In this document: piece after piece, positions 10,378 to 21,103 of the stretch | Layout of the letters: every line of letters begins with the position of its first letter | Position numbering within the stretch: position 1 is the first letter of the stretch | Assembly: GCA_949825025.1 (NCBI GenBank) | Contig: OX463781.1 | Coordinates: 4,071,370-4,135,369 of the forward strand | Direction: 5' to 3' | DNA from: Siphlonurus alternatus | Lineage: Eukaryota; Arthropoda; Insecta; Ephemeroptera; Siphlonuridae | Length of the DNA: 64,000 bases | Position numbers and translations under genes: made by a program | The notes under the pieces: generated by a model | What the model saw: the letters and a program-made list of their open reading frames with translations, nothing else | What the model was told of the DNA's origin: nothing | Databases searched by the model: none

Positions 10378-10460
10378 CGTATCCTGCATTAATCGCCGAC
10401 CATCCTGACTGAGGTTTCTATGGTTTCCTCAGTCACAACCAGGTGCATCTGGGATGGACA
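10378..10460 (+). repeat. SINE core fragment
   Basis: CATCCTGACTGAGGTTTCTA, TGGTTTCCTCAGTCACA and GGTGCATCTGGGATGGA match the core of the 5S-type SINE. Neither a head nor a tail is visible. It lies just before the retrotransposon 5' end. Confidence 0.5.
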
Positions 10461-10707
10461 CTAAGATCCAAGAACGTTAATTCAGTTACTTGTGACATAA
10501 GGTGGCAGCACCGGACCACGTTGTTTAAACTTCAAACGAGCTCCGTTTTTTTTTTCGTTTTTTGAAGTGTTAAAAACTAAATTAGTGATAAAAAATTGTT
10601 GTAATGTGATTATAAGTGTATGTACTAAAGAGTGTTTTATAAATATAGAGTGATCGTCACTTAATTTCAGCAAAAAGTGTACTTATCTCTTTCACTCTTG
10701 TGCTACC

Positions 10708-12690
10708 ATGATGTCTGATCCCAGTTCTCGTGGTTCAGTAGCAGGTGTGTCTAGTGTTTTCATGCCAACTATGGCACATTGGTCGCCTACCAATAACACC
10801 CCGCATAATTACTGGGTCCAGCAAGAAGGAGCTCCAAATTTTGAAAGTAAGACTGTTATTGAAAAACTAAATATAATAGAAAAAGGTGTGGCAAAATTAA
10901 CTGTCCTATATGAAAATTTGTACTATAATATGATAATGCAAAATGATAAGACAAGAAATAATGTGAATCAGCCATGTTGTAATTATGACAATAGTATTAA
11001 TATGCCAGTACGGCAAGTACAAAATAGTGTAGTGGATTTAAAAGGGTCACGTGCTCGGCCAATGTCATATTCTGTGGCGGCACGCACGAGAGCAGCAGAC
11101 AACTCCCGAGCAGAAGGTGTGTGGCTCGCTGCATCGAGGAGCGTAAATAGCTCTGCTGCTCGAGGTCGCACGGTGATGAACTCTCGCTCGAGGTCAGAAG
11201 GCGTGTGGCGCGCTGCACCGAGAGCAACACAAACTGACAGAGAGGGGGCGGAATGCGACTGGCGCACTGTTCCAAGTAATCACCGCGGATCGAGAAAATC
11301 CATCCATATAAATGACCAAATCAACTTTGATCACACAAATCGTTTTAATAATCTTATCACTGACAATGCTAATATTTCTACATTCAATCAAGATGACGTC
11401 ACGTTTTCTCCAAACATTACAGAAATAAGAGGTAACCTCTTCTCTGCACCACCTGGATACGCTCTCGCGCATTGTGTTGGAGCAGACTTTTCTTGCAAAA
11501 GAGGAATAGCACCGGAAGTTGTAAAAAAATTTGACAACATCGACAACATGAAAGCACAGCTTCGCAGGCCTGGACAAGTAGCCGTAGATAAAAGAAATTC
11601 TGCAGAACGGCCTGTAATTTTTCATCTGGTGACTAAAGAGCTGTCTACGGACGTCCCAACACATGAAAAAATAATTGAAAGTCTGTGTGAACTGCGTAAT
11701 GTCTGCCACTTATTAGGCATTACAAAACTAGCCATGCCTAGAATCGCATGTGGAAAAGACAGACAGAAATGGCGGAACATCAGTATTGAAATTGAATCAA
11801 TATTTGCAAATTCAAATATACAAGTATTGATTTTTTATGCAACACGGGCTGATATAAAAAAATTCAAGGCTGAGAGCAAATTAAAGCAGGTGATAAATCG
11901 CAACGACATCCCTGCGGTGGAAACCTCTATGCCCAGCAATACAGGGGAACCCAAAATTATCACGGAGGTTACCGCTCCCATCGAACCTGCCGTGCAAAAA
12001 CACAACACGGAGGCGACTGCTGCGGTAAGGAATGACTCTCCTGTTGCGGCGATGGTGACACCTCACGTGGAGCTGTGCAGAGAGGTGGCGGAGGCGGCGA
12101 GCACCTCTGAGGTGCAGCAGCAAAGCTCAGCAGAAAACAGGCGGGCTGACACTGATCTTCCTCATGGTGTGGAGGAGCGCGAGGAGGAGAGGAGCAGGCG
12201 GGCCGCCACCATCCTCTCCTTGCAGTCTACACGGACAGGCCAAGGGTCCCTCATGACCCAGGGGTCACCTGAAGGTGACGCAGGTGTACATTCGGACACC
12301 CCGGCATCTGGTGAGCATTCTCCAACCCCCAGTGCTCCCTCACAAAGTCCGTCTCAAGTCATGCAAAAATTTTTTACTCCCAGTGCACCCATTTATTCCC
12401 AATTTACAGAAAATCCTGAAAAGTCAGACTCATTTTCAGAGGAACAAGAAAAAGAGTATGAGAGGTACAATAGTGCTGTTAAAGCTGGTGATTTAAATAC
12501 CTCAGGGCTTGATGAATTTAATAAATTTTGCGCAGATACTCTTGGAGAAGATAATTTATACGAGCAAAATGAGAATTTTAATATACAAAAAAACTCAAAT
12601 ACTATTAGTCAAAGGCAACTTCGACCTAGAATTTCAGCACAAAACCATAATTATTTTCCACAAACAAAAGTACAGGTAAAAAAATCTTAA
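10708..12690 (+). CDS. Retrotransposon ORF1 protein with TARG1/OARD1-like macrodomain
   Basis: 660 residues from ATG 10708. Residues about 1-235: low complexity with a short possible coiled coil (about 48-70) and a repeated EGVW-x-AA-x-R motif. Residues about 236-380 form a macrodomain of the ADP-ribosyl-hydrolase TARG1 (OARD1) type: EIRGNLF, ALAHCVGADFSCKRGIA, a VAVDKR segment, VIFHLVTK, PTHEKIIESL, then MPRIACGKDRQKW and VLIFYA. Lys295 and Asp351 sit where TARG1 has its catalytic Lys and Asp, so hydrolase activity is possible. Residues 390-660 are disordered, Pro/Ser/Glu-rich. There is no CCHC knuckle or evident RRM, which ORF1 proteins usually have. The last sense codons contain A AAA AAA, a slippery heptamer. 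Confidence 0.88.
   Translation: MMSDPSSRGSVAGVSSVFMPTMAHWSPTNNTPHNYWVQQEGAPNFESKTVIEKLNIIEKGVAKLTVLYENLYYNMIMQNDKTRNNVNQPCCNYDNSINMPVRQVQNSVVDLKGSRARPMSYSVAARTRAADNSRAEGVWLAASRSVNSSAARGRTVMNSRSRSEGVWRAAPRATQTDREGAECDWRTVPSNHRGSRKSIHINDQINFDHTNRFNNLITDNANISTFNQDDVTFSPNITEIRGNLFSAPPGYALAHCVGADFSCKRGIAPEVVKKFDNIDNMKAQLRRPGQVAVDKRNSAERPVIFHLVTKELSTDVPTHEKIIESLCELRNVCHLLGITKLAMPRIACGKDRQKWRNISIEIESIFANSNIQVLIFYATRADIKKFKAESKLKQVINRNDIPAVETSMPSNTGEPKIITEVTAPIEPAVQKHNTEATAAVRNDSPVAAMVTPHVELCREVAEAASTSEVQQQSSAENRRADTDLPHGVEEREEERSRRAATILSLQSTRTGQGSLMTQGSPEGDAGVHSDTPASGEHSPTPSAPSQSPSQVMQKFFTPSAPIYSQFTENPEKSDSFSEEQEKEYERYNSAVKAGDLNTSGLDEFNKFCADTLGEDNLYEQNENFNIQKNSNTISQRQLRPRISAQNHNYFPQTKVQVKKS
12678..12684 (+). 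promoter_or_regulatory. Candidate -1 ribosomal frameshift site
   Basis: A AAA AAA, read in ORF1 as GTA-AAA-AAA-TCT-TAA. Slipping back one base places the ribosome in the ORF2 frame (ATC TTA AAA TGT ...), which stays open for 984 codons. The ORF1 stop follows one codon later. No strong downstream hairpin is obvious by eye. Confidence 0.55.
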
Positions 12691-15638
12691 AATGTACTAA
12701 TAAATGTATTTCAATTTTACAACTAAACATTCCAGGTTTCAAAGCAAAATTAACTTTATTTGAGTCTCTTCTTGAATTAGAAAATATTGATATAGCCATT
12801 ATTTGTGAACATGGCCTTAAAAACGAAGAGATTAGCACTATTAAATTTAAGAATTATAGATTAAGTACGTTTTTCTGTAGGTTATCGCAAGTTAAAGGTG
12901 GAGTGGCAATTTTTTCTAAAAATTTGCTAAATGTTGATAAAATAGATATTGTGTCTGCTGAATCATATTTTGAGTGCTGTCTTGCCAAGGTCAAATTAAA
13001 CAAGTCGCAAAATATTTTTCTTGCATCAATCTATAGGTCACCAACGTGTAAAAAAGGAATATGTCAGAGTGAAATGATGGATAAATTTTTTGAATGTTTT
13101 GAGACTGTGTGTGTAAAAATAAATAATTTGTGTAGACATAATGATAAAATTGTATTGGGTGGAGATATTAACATTAATATTTTAAAGAAAAATAATACTG
13201 TAGATTTTTATACTGACATGTTGCAATCTTTTGGTTTACACATAGTAAACCAGCAACCAACTAGAGTATCCAAACACACTTCAACTCTTATTGATCATTT
13301 AATAATGAAAAACTCTGACTTAAACACAACGTGTGTCAGTAAAGACACAATACTGTCAGATCATAAATATACAATTTTAAAGTTTGAAATATGTACAAGT
13401 AATAAAATTTTAAATCACAATGTTGTAAGTGTTGTATCTCGAAAATTTAGTAAAGAAAATTTTGAATATTTATTTAGAATGCTAATAAAAGAAGACTGGA
13501 ATATACTTTTAACACAAGGTATAAACGTAGAAAAAAAATGGGAATTATTTGTTGAAATATTTTCTTTTCATTTTAATGAGGCATTCCCTAAGACTCCTAC
13601 AAAAATTAATAATAATAATAATAAGAAACCTAGCTGGATTGCTAAAAATCCACATTTAATTATTGAAGGAAGAATGTTAAGAGATCTTTTTATACAAGCA
13701 AAATATAATTCAGATTTAATGCCTGAGTACAAAAATAAATTAAAAGTACACAGAAAAAATAATAGTTTAGCTATAATTGCAGATAATAGTTCTAAAATAA
13801 ACAATGCAGATAATAAAATTAAAGCTAGCTGGGAAATCATTAAAAATGATTGTAATATGTCAAAAATAAAAAAAACTAGTTGCATTTCGGAAATTAAAAT
13901 TGATGGGACCATAATTACCTCCCCAATGGCTATTAGTAACTCATTTAATAATTCTTTTGTTACAACAGTTGAAAACTTAATAAAAGAAAATTTTCCAAAT
14001 AAAAAAAATTACAATAATGTTGACCAAGTAGAATGTAATATTAAATTTGAATTTCAACACATTGATTATTTAAAATTAATTAAACATATTAACAATCTTC
14101 CAAATAAAAATGCTGCTGGTCCTGATGAGGTTCCATACACTGTCGTTAAATATTGTAAAAACCTTCTTGCAGTACCACTAACATCACTTATTAATGAATC
14201 AATTACAGAAGGTATTTTTCCAGCAATTTTAAAATTGTCCCGTGTCCTCCCTTTTTTAAAAGAGGGTGATAAATTAATGCTTGGTAATTATAGGGGCATA
14301 TCAAACTCTTCTGTGTTTTCTAAATTGTTTGAGGGCATACTAGATGAACAATTAACTAACTATAGAGTGGATAATAATATGATATCTGAATCCGAACACG
14401 GATTTATAAAAAATAGATCCACAACAACTGCAGCGTTTGATCTTTTAAACGCTGTATATTCTGCCTTGGATCATAAAAAATATTGTATTGTTATCTACTT
14501 TGACCTTTCTAAGGCGTTTGACGTATTAAATAAAAATATTGTTACTGGCAACCTCAAAAGCCTTGGTTGTAATGAAAATAGCGTAAATCTTATTGATTCC
14601 TATCTGTCAGACCGGCGTCAGTATGTCCAAATAAATAATGTAACAGAGGGTAAAATGTCTAATGTTAAATCCAGCACCCTTCCATTGTCTGTAGGGGTGC
14701 CACAAGGGGGAAAAATTTCACCCACATTGTTTGCAATTGGGACAAATGACTTGCCTAAATATGTTACTGACGCAAAAATAGTGAAATATGCAGATGATAC
14801 AACCGCTATTATCATAGCTGATACAGAGAGTGAACTAATAAGAAAAGCAAACCAAACCTTGTTAGATATGGAAAAATGGTGCTCAAATAACGAGTTAATA
14901 TTAAATGATAAGAAAACAGTTTTCATGCAGTTTCATACAAACAGAAATATTCCAGATCATAGTTATTATATTAAAATTAAAAATAAAACTATAAAAAGAG
15001 TAGAGCACACAAAATTTTTAGGTTTTAATTTGCATGAAAGTTTGGATTGGAAAACTCATGTTGAAGCTATAGTAAAAAAAATAAACTCAGGGAATTTTGT
15101 TTTATATTCAATAAGGGACCATGTGTCTCTAGAAGCATTGTTTTCAATCTATTATGCGTATGTGTATTCACACCTATCATACGGCTTAATATTTTACGGT
15201 TCAAATGGGCAAGCTATTAACAGATTATTTGTGGCCCAGAAACGTGCTCTTAGAACAATGTTAAGGTTCAAAAAAGGAGAATCTTGTGTGTCACATTTTA
15301 AAAAAAATAACATGCTTACATTACCCTGTATGTATATATTAAGTTGTGCATTATTTAAAAGACAACATCCTGAATTGTATGAGTATAAAAAACATGCTTA
15401 TAAAACAAGAAATAAGGAGAAAACTGTTATAATAAACCATAAGTCGGCTCTTTTAGAAAAAAGCCCACTGTATCAATCAGGGAAAATTTATGATTATTTG
15501 CCAGCATGTATTAGAAATATAGAGAGTGACAGTATGTTTAAAGCCAAGCTTAAATGTGTACTCATAAAGAAAGAATTTTACTCCATTAAAATGTTTTTTT
15601 CTAATAAACTCTCTGAACTTTGCCTCAGTGAAACTTAA
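12684..15638 (+). CDS. Retrotransposon ORF2: endonuclease and reverse transcriptase
   Basis: Open from the slippery site to TAA 15638, 984 codons. Endonuclease motifs in order: ILQLNIPG, CEHGL (catalytic Glu), GGVAIF, ASIYRSP, LGGDININ, LIDHLI and SDHKYTI. Reverse transcriptase motifs: LSRVLPFLKEGD, NYRGISNSS, YFDLSKAFD, GVPQGGKISPTLFAI and the catalytic YADDT (nt about 14785-14799), then a thumb region with FLGFNLHESLDW. I chose the upstream limit because the endonuclease N-terminus (QLNI) lies directly behind the ORF1 stop and no in-frame ATG precedes it. A GTG at 12903 falls inside the domain and is not a credible start. The product would be an ORF1-ORF2 fusion or a reinitiated protein. 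Confidence 0.9.
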   Translation: MLKCTNKCISILQLNIPGFKAKLTLFESLLELENIDIAIICEHGLKNEEISTIKFKNYRLSTFFCRLSQVKGGVAIFSKNLLNVDKIDIVSAESYFECCLAKVKLNKSQNIFLASIYRSPTCKKGICQSEMMDKFFECFETVCVKINNLCRHNDKIVLGGDININILKKNNTVDFYTDMLQSFGLHIVNQQPTRVSKHTSTLIDHLIMKNSDLNTTCVSKDTILSDHKYTILKFEICTSNKILNHNVVSVVSRKFSKENFEYLFRMLIKEDWNILLTQGINVEKKWELFVEIFSFHFNEAFPKTPTKINNNNNKKPSWIAKNPHLIIEGRMLRDLFIQAKYNSDLMPEYKNKLKVHRKNNSLAIIADNSSKINNADNKIKASWEIIKNDCNMSKIKKTSCISEIKIDGTIITSPMAISNSFNNSFVTTVENLIKENFPNKKNYNNVDQVECNIKFEFQHIDYLKLIKHINNLPNKNAAGPDEVPYTVVKYCKNLLAVPLTSLINESITEGIFPAILKLSRVLPFLKEGDKLMLGNYRGISNSSVFSKLFEGILDEQLTNYRVDNNMISESEHGFIKNRSTTTAAFDLLNAVYSALDHKKYCIVIYFDLSKAFDVLNKNIVTGNLKSLGCNENSVNLIDSYLSDRRQYVQINNVTEGKMSNVKSSTLPLSVGVPQGGKISPTLFAIGTNDLPKYVTDAKIVKYADDTTAIIIADTESELIRKANQTLLDMEKWCSNNELILNDKKTVFMQFHTNRNIPDHSYYIKIKNKTIKRVEHTKFLGFNLHESLDWKTHVEAIVKKINSGNFVLYSIRDHVSLEALFSIYYAYVYSHLSYGLIFYGSNGQAINRLFVAQKRALRTMLRFKKGESCVSHFKKNNMLTLPCMYILSCALFKRQHPELYEYKKHAYKTRNKEKTVIINHKSALLEKSPLYQSGKIYDYLPACIRNIESDSMFKAKLKCVLIKKEFYSIKMFFSNKLSELCLSET

Positions 15639-15808
15639 TTGTTAGTATGTACTTTTTGATTGTAATTTTATGCAGAAAATTGAAGTGTGTTTTTATGTGT
15701 AAATGTTTTTTATTGACTTATTGTAAATATTAATGTATATGACGTGATCAATGTTGACTTGTACAACCAGTAATCGAAATAAAATTATTATTATTATTAT
15801 TATTATTA

Positions 15809-16783
15809 GTACCTTGCAAAGGTTTCACTTGGAAAAAAAATCTAACAAACAAAAAAACTGTTTTAACATTAAAATTTCCATTCATCATACACAAAGAAAA
15901 ATATTTGATAATTTTTATTAATTTGAAATGCAGTAATTAAAAATACAAATATTATAATGTATGACAATATCAAAATTTTGATTATTTTTAATATTTTTGA
16001 ACTTATTACACGCTTTATACCACGTAGTTACTTTTAATACAACATGGAAATTAAAAATAAATTAACTTAATTAACTTACTTTATATACCAATATGGAATA
16101 AATTTGCAGTTAAGATAAAAAATGAGTTTAGTGTTCTTATTATAATTAATGTTTAGCTCACATGGAAATATTTATATTCCTTATTAATGTATACTTCATT
16201 ATCTGCGCACAAAAAGTAATTACAAGGATTCATAATTAAAAAAGCAATTAAGTACGTGGAATTTAATGAAGGAAAAAAATCAAAATTAGATTCGATGTGA
16301 TGGGTGATAATATCACAATTTCTCTTTTTGCGATGAAAAATTGTGATTTTTTTTCTTATGTAAAATATGAACCAAATACATTTCAAATTCGAAAATAAAT
16401 TATATTTTATTTATTGCATCCTATTTTCAAGTAAAAGTTCACATCAAATTATTATTTATTTAGCAAGAGTCATAAAGCCAACAAAACTAAAGCACTGACT
16501 GAGTTAATAATATCAACATTACAATATACATTTTATATAAAAAAATAATAAAAGAATCATGCACTATAGTCTTACTCTGGTATATATACCAACACAAACT
16601 TCGACGCCCTTTCAGAGGCTTGAAACGCAAAGTATGACGGTTGTGTACCGAGGAGGAGCAATCAATCAAAACAACCTCAATATTTTAGACGAAATAACAC
16701 AATTATTGACGATTTTATGGCATGAATATCTGATATGTTACTGACATCACGTCTAGCTTGCATTGAATGCATGAGGACTTGCA
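15809..16783. other. AT-rich intergenic DNA, no gene seen
   Basis: Low-complexity AT-rich sequence between the retrotransposon and the next MITE. No coding character and no repeat that I could match elsewhere in the window. Confidence 0.55.
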
Positions 16784-17152
16784 TTAAGGTGCATTTTTAT
16801 GGAGCGGAGAAAGCGAGAAAATCGCGTGCCGCATGAGCCAATCAGAGGTTCGGGATTTCCTCGCTTTGCGGGGAGCGATTTTATCACTAACATGGCCGCC
16901 ATACGAGATTGAAGCAATTGCGCTTTTCTCGCCCTGCTCGACATCGCTCCATGGAAATCCGCCTTTATGGTGCTTTAATTTCCATGAAGCGATGTTGATC
17001 GAGGCTTGGTGGGGCGAGAAAAGCGCACTTTTTGCTTCAATGTCATATGGCGGCCATATTGGGGTGAAAAAAATCACTTTCCCGCAACGATGAAATCCCG
17101 CCACGATTTTTTTCAAGTAAAAATGGCTGCCATATGACATTAAAGCAAGTGC
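16784..17152. repeat. TTAA-associated foldback MITE, second copy
   Basis: Starts TTAAGGTGCATTTTTATGGA. The left half holds ATGGCCGCCATACGAGATTG, and the right half holds its inverted relative CAATGTCATATGGCGGCCAT. Same family as 3040-3432 and as the fragment at 21490-21564. Confidence 0.7.
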
Positions 17153-17494
17153 GCCAACCCAACGCGATGTAATTATCTTAGCTAAACATTACATTATTCT
17201 TGTGACACTTCAATCTAGTAAGAATATTCCTTTGTTTACTTTCAATTAATTTTATCTTAATGGTAAGGAGACAAAACAGAAACGCTCTTAGTAATTATTA
17301 ATTTATTAAAAATAACATTAATATACCAGCACAGAAATCAGCAGATAGTGAGTAAATAGGCTTATAAAAATAATCCATCATCCAAGATAAAGTTAATTCT
17401 TTTATTGCCAAAGAGGATTAATTACATTCTTTTAAATTTATAGTGCGATTTTCAACTGGAAAATCTTTAGTCTGTGCACCGCTCTGCAGCCGAC

Positions 17495-17947
17495 ATGTCG
17501 TGGTCTCGAATCATTTTGATTTTCATTGCGTTTAGTTTGCCTACCTCCCAGGCGCAACTTTTTGACTTCTCCGACAATGACGCTTCAGATGTAGGGAATT
17601 GTGTTAATGGCCTTTATACCGGAGTTTGGAAATTCCAACAGGCTTCTGATTTTGCTCCACCGACCGGAAGTGAGCCTCTGACTGGAACCGTGTATAGTTC
17701 TTCAAATACCAAACGGTCATGTTTAACAACGAGTCCAAACATAAATGTGGCACCAAATTCAAAATTCAAAATGTTAATATATTCTTCATTGACAAATTCA
17801 GGAGATTTTTTTGAAGTTATTATTTTTCATGATAGTTCGGGTGATCTCCATACAATTTCCAAACAATCTGGGTCAAATCCAATTAAAGGATGGATTTCTA
17901 TTGATGTAGAAATACCATCTAGGTTCAATAATAAAGCAGATTGCAGG
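17495..17947 (+). CDS. Gene C exon 1: signal peptide and secreted domain
   Basis: ATG 17495 starts a signal peptide (MSWSRIILIFIAFSLPTSQA) followed by QLFDFSDNDASDVGNC, TGVWKFQQ, RSCLTTSPN, KFKMLIYSSL and GWISIDVEIPSRF. The shared Cys pair is present, plus an extra Cys near the exon end (ADCR). The exon ends in AGG with GTAAGT, phase 0. It joins 20067 to give 454 residues. An upstream in-frame GTG at 17474 is not a start. Confidence 0.85.
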
Positions 17948-18471
17948 GTAAGTTTTTACTTTTTATTTTATATTACTGTATTTTTTTTTTAAATATTTTT
18001 GTCATTTTTCAAAACTCTGTTTCAGATCAGTGCGTAATACGCAGCTTATTACTTTTCTTTTCCACTACTAATCAATCATGATCAATTCAAATATTACATA
18101 ATGAACATGATGGCTTATTTTGCAATTGTTATTTATTTTTTTAAATTTAATATTATACTTCGAAGAATTATTGTAACTTATCAAAATCTAATTATGAGGG
18201 TCTCGTGTAAAAGCTAGGGATAAAAAAAAACTACCATATAAATACACTGATTCAAAAAAGAAAAATGTAGCAAAATTATATGATACGTGTGATATATACA
18301 ATATTTTATAATTTGAGCGATTCACTACGTTCAAGTGACGGTATATTTGTTACGTTTCCGTGGACGACGTCTCATAAGAATAATATTATCCATCGTCAAC
18401 TCATACTTATTAAATACCATCATGATAATAATATGTTTGTGACTTAAATGCAAGGTAACATAATGGAGTAT

Positions 18472-18715
18472 AATATCTACCTCAAAATGTTAAGTGCAGA
18501 AATGGTTAGAGAGGGTGCAAAGTTCGAATACTCGAATACTTTTTTTTTTATATATATTAGAATTCGGGATCTATTTTTAAAAACTAAATGAAAGTACATA
18601 CGGAGACAAGTTTCAACTTTGACGTCTCTCTTTTTAATAAAACAGAGCGTACTTGATTAGGCTAATCAAGTACGCTCTTAATAAAAGGATAGCCGGAAAG
18701 GAGCATAATCTTTAA
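18472..18715. repeat. Degenerate MITE of the modular superfamily
   Basis: Retains GGAGTATAATATCTACCTCA, GTGCAGAAATGG, AGGGTGCAAAGTT and ATCTATTTTTAAAAA. It also contains a perfect hairpin, GAGCGTACTTGATTA inverted across a 3-bp loop (18644-18678). It lies in the intron of gene C. Confidence 0.5.
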
Positions 18716-19283
18716 AACTGAGCTCACCATTGTTGTTGTTGAATTATTAAAATGTCTTTGAAAAATTACAGTTAATATTATATTCAGAAATACGCAATAC
18801 ATTTAAACTGATACTCAATTTTAAGTGTTAATTTTGGTATTTTAAAATGTCATTAACATTTAAAAGATAATATAAATATAAAATAAAAGTAATATAATTA
18901 TTTTTTTCATTTTTTTGCTATATTTCGGAAGCCGTTCATCTTGTTATATTTTCATATAAACGAGCTTAAAAATTACACCGTGACCGTGATCTAATATAAA
19001 ATTGAAAGAGACTTACTTTTAATAGAATATCATTGACAAAATTTAAAGTGACAATTTTTATTATAATTACCAAAAAGAAAGCAAACTTATTTGCAACTAA
19101 ATTGGCATAATATGTTTTAAATATTTATTCTTTACAGTGACTTTATTTATCAACGAAAAAAAGCATGCTGAAAATATCAATAAATTAATAATTGCATGTT
19201 TTAAAATAATTATATATTCCCAATAAACAAATACAGGACACATAATTATATTTTATAAAAAAAAAAATCGTATCTCTTCTTAA

Positions 19284-19672
19284 GGGTAAAGCCGGTATTA
19301 CACGATACAATTTTACATACAATTTTTCCTTGCAAGAAAAATTCATCTCCATACAAACAAATGGAGTTGAAATTTTCTTTTAAGGAAAAATTGTATGCAA
19401 TAATCAGAAAAATTGTATGGTGTAATATCGGCTTATGATAACGTCACCAATGTTAAAAAAAATCCCCCACACAAAAATTATGATTTTTTTTTTAAATGTT
19501 CTCCTCTACACCCCCTATCAGTAGCTATAATATCAGGTATACAAATATGATCAAGTTTTTGTATACCCGATATTTTAGCTACTGATAGGGGGTGTAGAGG
19601 AGAACATTTTAAATTTTTTTCATAATTTTCGTGTCAGGGATTTTTTTTAACATTGGTGGCGTTATCTTACCC
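19284..19672. repeat. TTAA-flanked MITE with a nested MITE
   Basis: TTAA at 19280-19283 and 19673-19676 flank inverted ends GGGTAA/TTACCC. The arms run through GTTCTCCTCTACACCCCCTA and its complement. Another small MITE (about 19288-19434, ends AAGCCGGTATTACACGATAC and GTGTAATATCGGCTT) is inserted close to the left end. The TTAA target is typical of piggyBac-type transposons. Confidence 0.75.
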
Positions 19673-19774
19673 TTAAGACCCCCATTCCCCCAGGAATTCA
19701 TTTAATTTTATTAATTCACTTATTGATATATTAACAACATGTCTGTATTAGCTTTTTTGCCAAATAAAAATACT

Positions 19775-19974
<200 letters not shown>

Positions 19975-20066
19975 TTAATATTGTTATTAATTTATTTATT
20001 ATTATTATAGTTAATTTATTCATTATTTTTATTATTTCAGTTTTTTAATTTATCAATTTTTTCCAG

Positions 20067-20978
20067 ATTGAAATCGTTGCTTTTTCCACCACTAAATCAA
20101 TCTCAATTCGTTACTTCGATGTCACGGACCAAGATCGCACCACCGCGCCACCTGACACTACCACGGTGGCAACCACCACGACCCTCGAGGTGACAACGAC
20201 TCCAACTGACGTGCCAGAAACGACAGAGCCAAGTACCATATTGGAAACGACATCAACGGAGGAAATAACTGAAACAACTACTGAAGGTACTTCTGAAGCT
20301 CCGGAAGTACCTGACATTACAACCACAGAAACTCCGGAAGTACCTGAAATTACAACCACAGAAACTCCGGAAGTTACAACCACAGAAAATCCGGAAGTAC
20401 CTGAAATTACAACCACAGAAAATCCGGAAGTACCTGAAATTACAACCACAGAAACTCCGGAAGTTACAACCACAGAAAATCCGGAAGTACCTGAAATTAC
20501 AACCACAGAAACTCCGGAAGGTACAACCACAGAAACTCCAGAAATACCTGAAATTACAACCACAGAAAATCCGGAAGTACCTGAAATTACAACCACAGAA
20601 AATCCGGAAGTACCAGAAATTACAACTACAGAAACTCCGGAAGTACCTGAAAGTTCGTCAGTGAGTATGACTGAAAGTACAGAGGCAGCGACGACCACCA
20701 AAAGCCCCGGTACTTCCCCCTTCGTGGCAGACGGCTGGAGTATCGTGATCGGGGTGGCGATCGGAGTACTCCTGATGTGCGCGTTCTTCTGCACGGGTAT
20801 GTTCTGCTGGTGGCTCATGTTCGTGAGGTGGCGTCGCAGCCCTCAGCCTCAGTCCGCGGTGACCTTGCCAAGGTTAGAGGTCGTCTCCTCAGGGTCAAAT
20901 TCGAGCTTCAGCATCACCGGAAGGTCATCGATAACCAACGATAACTGGGCGAAGAGTAACTGGGCCTTCAAAAAGTGA
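20067..20978 (+). CDS. Gene C exon 2: domain end, ETPEVPEITT stalk, TM helix, tail
   Basis: After the acceptor TTTTTTCCAG it encodes 303 residues. It opens IEIVAFSTTKSISIRYFDVT. The stalk is built from near-perfect TTTE(T/N)PEVPEI units, mixed with shorter forms lacking VPEI (nt about 20320-20650). Unlike the other stalks it is rich in Val/Pro. The helix (GWSIVIGVAIGVLLM, nt about 20735-20779) is followed by a Cys/Trp border, FVRWRRSP, LPRLEVVSSGS and an Asn/Trp-rich end (NWAKSNWAFKK), similar to gene A. A long minus-strand open frame over the repeat is a by-product of the repeat. Confidence 0.88.
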   Translation: MEIVAFSTTKSISIRYFDVTDQDRTTAPPDTTTVATTTTLEVTTTPTDVPETTEPSTILETTSTEEITETTTEGTSEAPEVPDITTTETPEVPEITTTETPEVTTTENPEVPEITTTENPEVPEITTTETPEVTTTENPEVPEITTTETPEGTTTETPEIPEITTTENPEVPEITTTENPEVPEITTTETPEVPESSSVSMTESTEAATTTKSPGTSPFVADGWSIVIGVAIGVLLMCAFFCTGMFCWWLMFVRWRRSPQPQSAVTLPRLEVVSSGSNSSFSITGRSSITNDNWAKSNWAFKK

Positions 20979-21033
20979 TATTGTTACTGGGACTGTATAT
21001 TTTAAATTATTTTTTGCATCATATTTTTTGTTA

Positions 21034-21039
21034 AATAAA
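21034..21039 (+). terminator. Poly(A) signal of gene C
   Basis: AATAAA 56 bp after the stop, within TTAAATAAATGCATTTTGTG. Confidence 0.6.
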
Positions 21040-21103
21040 TGCATTTTGTGTTCCTTATAAAATTTATAGTGTAGAAAAGAAATCATGTGACGATGCAGTA
21101 TCT

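Larger units (their letters stand above)
10485..15808 (+). mobile_element. Non-LTR retrotransposon with macrodomain ORF1, apparently intact
   Basis: About 5.3 kb: a 5' UTR of roughly 220 bp, ORF1 (10708-12690), ORF2 (12684-15638), then a 170-bp 3' UTR with AATAAA at 15778 and a terminal (ATT)n run of about eight units. There is no LTR. ORF2 has an apurinic-like endonuclease followed by reverse transcriptase, as in Jockey/I-type elements. Neither frame is broken. The 5' boundary is approximate and I found no secure target duplication. It lies between paralogues B and C in the same orientation as both. Confidence 0.88.

Noticed and set aside
12903..12905. ORF2 start at 12903
   Set aside because: The codon is GTG and lies inside the endonuclease domain; the frame is open back to the frameshift site.
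17474..17494. Upstream start for gene C
   Set aside because: The codon is GTG; the ATG at 17495 opens a proper signal peptide. A TTG at 47619 before gene E was rejected for the same reason.
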